Assembly: GCF_003627955.1 (NCBI RefSeq)
Contig: NZ_RBWS01000014.1
Location: 1-64,000 of the forward strand
Direction: 5' to 3'
Length of the DNA: 64,000 nucleotides
Source of the DNA: Sphingobacterium puteale
Lineage (GTDB): Bacteria > Bacteroidota > Bacteroidia > Sphingobacteriales > Sphingobacteriaceae
Below are positions 63,104 through 64,000 of the stretch, piece by piece; position 1 is the stretch's first letter, and each line of letters begins with the position of its first letter. A program made the position numbers and the translations under genes. The notes below the pieces were generated by a model. That model was not told the origin of the DNA. It worked only from the letters and a program-made list of their open reading frames with translations, and ran no database searches.

Positions 63104-64000
63104 CTAGTGAATTTTGACAGCATCAGTTTTTGCCCCATGTTTAAAATTCAATTTCCTTTTATCTATGTTCGAATTACTAAATACAATGTTCGTGGCATTG
63201 CGTCCATTCACTTCTAATTCAGGAGATATGTTTTTATCAAATTTTAAATCTTCAAAACGTAGGTTAGAAGCATTTTCAATATAAATAGTTGGTGTCTCCG
63301 TATCGTTCGAATGCAAGAATGCATTTTTTACCACAATACCACTTGCATCCTTAATTTCAATCACTTTGTTGGCTACAATACTAAGATTAGTCATGCTAAC
63401 CTTTTGAACAGGCATCTCCGGTAGTCCGCGAACAAAGATCCCGACATTAGCTCCCCTACATGTAATTGCATCGATTGATATATTACGGAATTGTGGGGTT
63501 TCAATACTTACAGGCGGCACCTCTTGAACTTCATTAGCCTGTGGAGGCTTCGTCCAATAGTACATATCAAAATATATAGCCTCCTGTACAATATTATTCA
63601 TATTGATATTGCGGATGTGGATATTTTCCACTACCCCTCCTCGACCACGTGTGGTCTTAAAACGCAAGCCTTTGTCAGTCCCCATAAAAGTGCAGTCTTC
63701 TACAAAAATATCCCGGGCGCCACCGGACATCTCACTACCCACCACAAATCCACCGTGCCCCTTATAGACTTTGTTATGGCGAATAATAACGCGTTCGGTC
63801 GCAATCCCACGTTTGCGTCCCTCTTCATCTTTACCTGATTTAATACAAATCGCATCGTCGCCCACATCCAGAACGCAATGCTCAATGAGCACATTGGAAC
63901 AAGATTCAATATCAATGCCGTCTCCATTCTGGGCATAATCTGGGTTTTTGATTTTCACATCTCTTATGGTCAGATGCTGTGTCATAAGGGGATGTAAATT
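63104..64000 (-). CDS. Glycoside hydrolase family 28 polygalacturonase-like (5' partial)
   Basis: The frame is open to the window edge (NLHPLM before the internal ATG 63985), so the N-terminus lies outside. The visible 298 residues are the catalytic right-handed beta-helix: NGDGIDIESCSNV (the N-x-D motif), VGDDAICIKSG (the D-D motif), GHGGFVVGSEMSGG (the G-H-G motif) and GLRFKTTRGRGG (the R-x-K motif). All four GH28 catalytic motifs are present. It cleaves galacturonan; the Bacteroidota form with WTKPPQANEVQ is typical of exo-acting periplasmic enzymes. It appears to be at or near the head of the visible operon. Confidence 0.92.
   Translation of the reverse strand, partial: NLHPLMTQHLTIRDVKIKNPDYAQNGDGIDIESCSNVLIEHCVLDVGDDAICIKSGKDEEGRKRGIATERVIIRHNKVYKGHGGFVVGSEMSGGARDIFVEDCTFMGTDKGLRFKTTRGRGGVVENIHIRNINMNNIVQEAIYFDMYYWTKPPQANEVQEVPPVSIETPQFRNISIDAITCRGANVGIFVRGLPEMPVQKVSMTNLSIVANKVIEIKDASGIVVKNAFLHSNDTETPTIYIENASNLRFEDLKFDKNISPELEVNGRNATNIVFSNSNIDKRKLNFKHGAKTDAVKIH

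Noticed and set aside
1..64000. CRISPR arrays, rRNA genes, insertion sequences with transposase, or phage structural genes.
   Set aside because: No regularly spaced repeats, no transposase or integrase motifs and no rRNA-like stretches were seen. KilA-N and RhuM fragments are the only mobile-element traces.

Overview
The window looks like a chromosomal segment of a Bacteroidota bacterium, most likely in the Sphingobacteriaceae (Sphingobacterium-like). The signs are a SusC/SusD pair, TlpA-like thioredoxins with an N-terminal DUF4369-type domain, an UpxY/NusG-type antiterminator in a polysaccharide locus, a glycan-degradation operon, AT-rich DNA and weak Shine-Dalgarno sequences. The genus is an inference.

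Positions 1-13.6 kb are accessory DNA. From 1 to 1.8 kb and from 5.3 to 6.9 kb there are mostly fragments: a KilA-N protein without its N-terminus, a truncated carrier-protein-like ORF, a frameshifted DWQFL-type fragment, a RhuM fragment, and three unrelated gene bodies ending in the same KGKWKVVKYEGTW-type 3' segment. An intact minus-strand group sits between them (small unknown protein, DinB-like, AraC regulator, serine hydrolase). Two unrecognised membrane proteins follow (6.9-8.8 kb). Then come two compact plus-strand units that look like defence or stress modules: a PD-(D/E)XK nuclease fused to an ImmA/IrrE-type metallopeptidase with two unknown partners (9.2-11.25 kb), and an AAA/ABC-type ATPase with a 148-residue VELK nuclease-like partner (11.5-13.0 kb).

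Positions 13.5-15.7 kb carry a tandem universal stress protein and a receiver-cNMP-HTH regulator of the Crp/Fnr family whose receiver aspartate is replaced by asparagine. A CRP-like palindrome lies upstream of the regulator.

Positions 15.8-46.3 kb form one large plus-strand exopolysaccharide/capsule locus. It encodes export (Wza-, Wzc-like), antitermination (UpxY-like), a flippase, a polymerase, an initiating phosphoglycosyl transferase, five GT2/GT4 glycosyltransferases, sugar-nucleotide enzymes (UDP-HexNAc dehydrogenase, UDP-glucuronate 4-epimerase, PglF-type 4,6-dehydratase, two DegT aminotransferases) and decoration enzymes (asparagine-synthase-like amidotransferase, FemAB-like proteins, PhyH-type dioxygenase, GNAT). 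A secreted pectate lyase is embedded beside the UDP-GalA-forming epimerase. Two paralogous small HTH proteins bracket the locus exactly. The predicted product is an acidic, amino-sugar-containing, probably amidated and acylated polysaccharide.

Positions 46.4-47.8 kb hold a leucine-rich-repeat protein between inverted GC-rich ends and a truncated immunity-like ORF. From 47.9 to 56.4 kb, on the minus strand, there is an M14 carboxypeptidase - TlpA - SusC - SusD operon (probably peptide acquisition). From 56.8 kb to the right edge there is a separate minus-strand pectin-type operon: GH28 (cut by the window end), esterase, GH95, GH43, esterase. A hairpin terminator and a good Bacteroidota -7 element separate the two operons.
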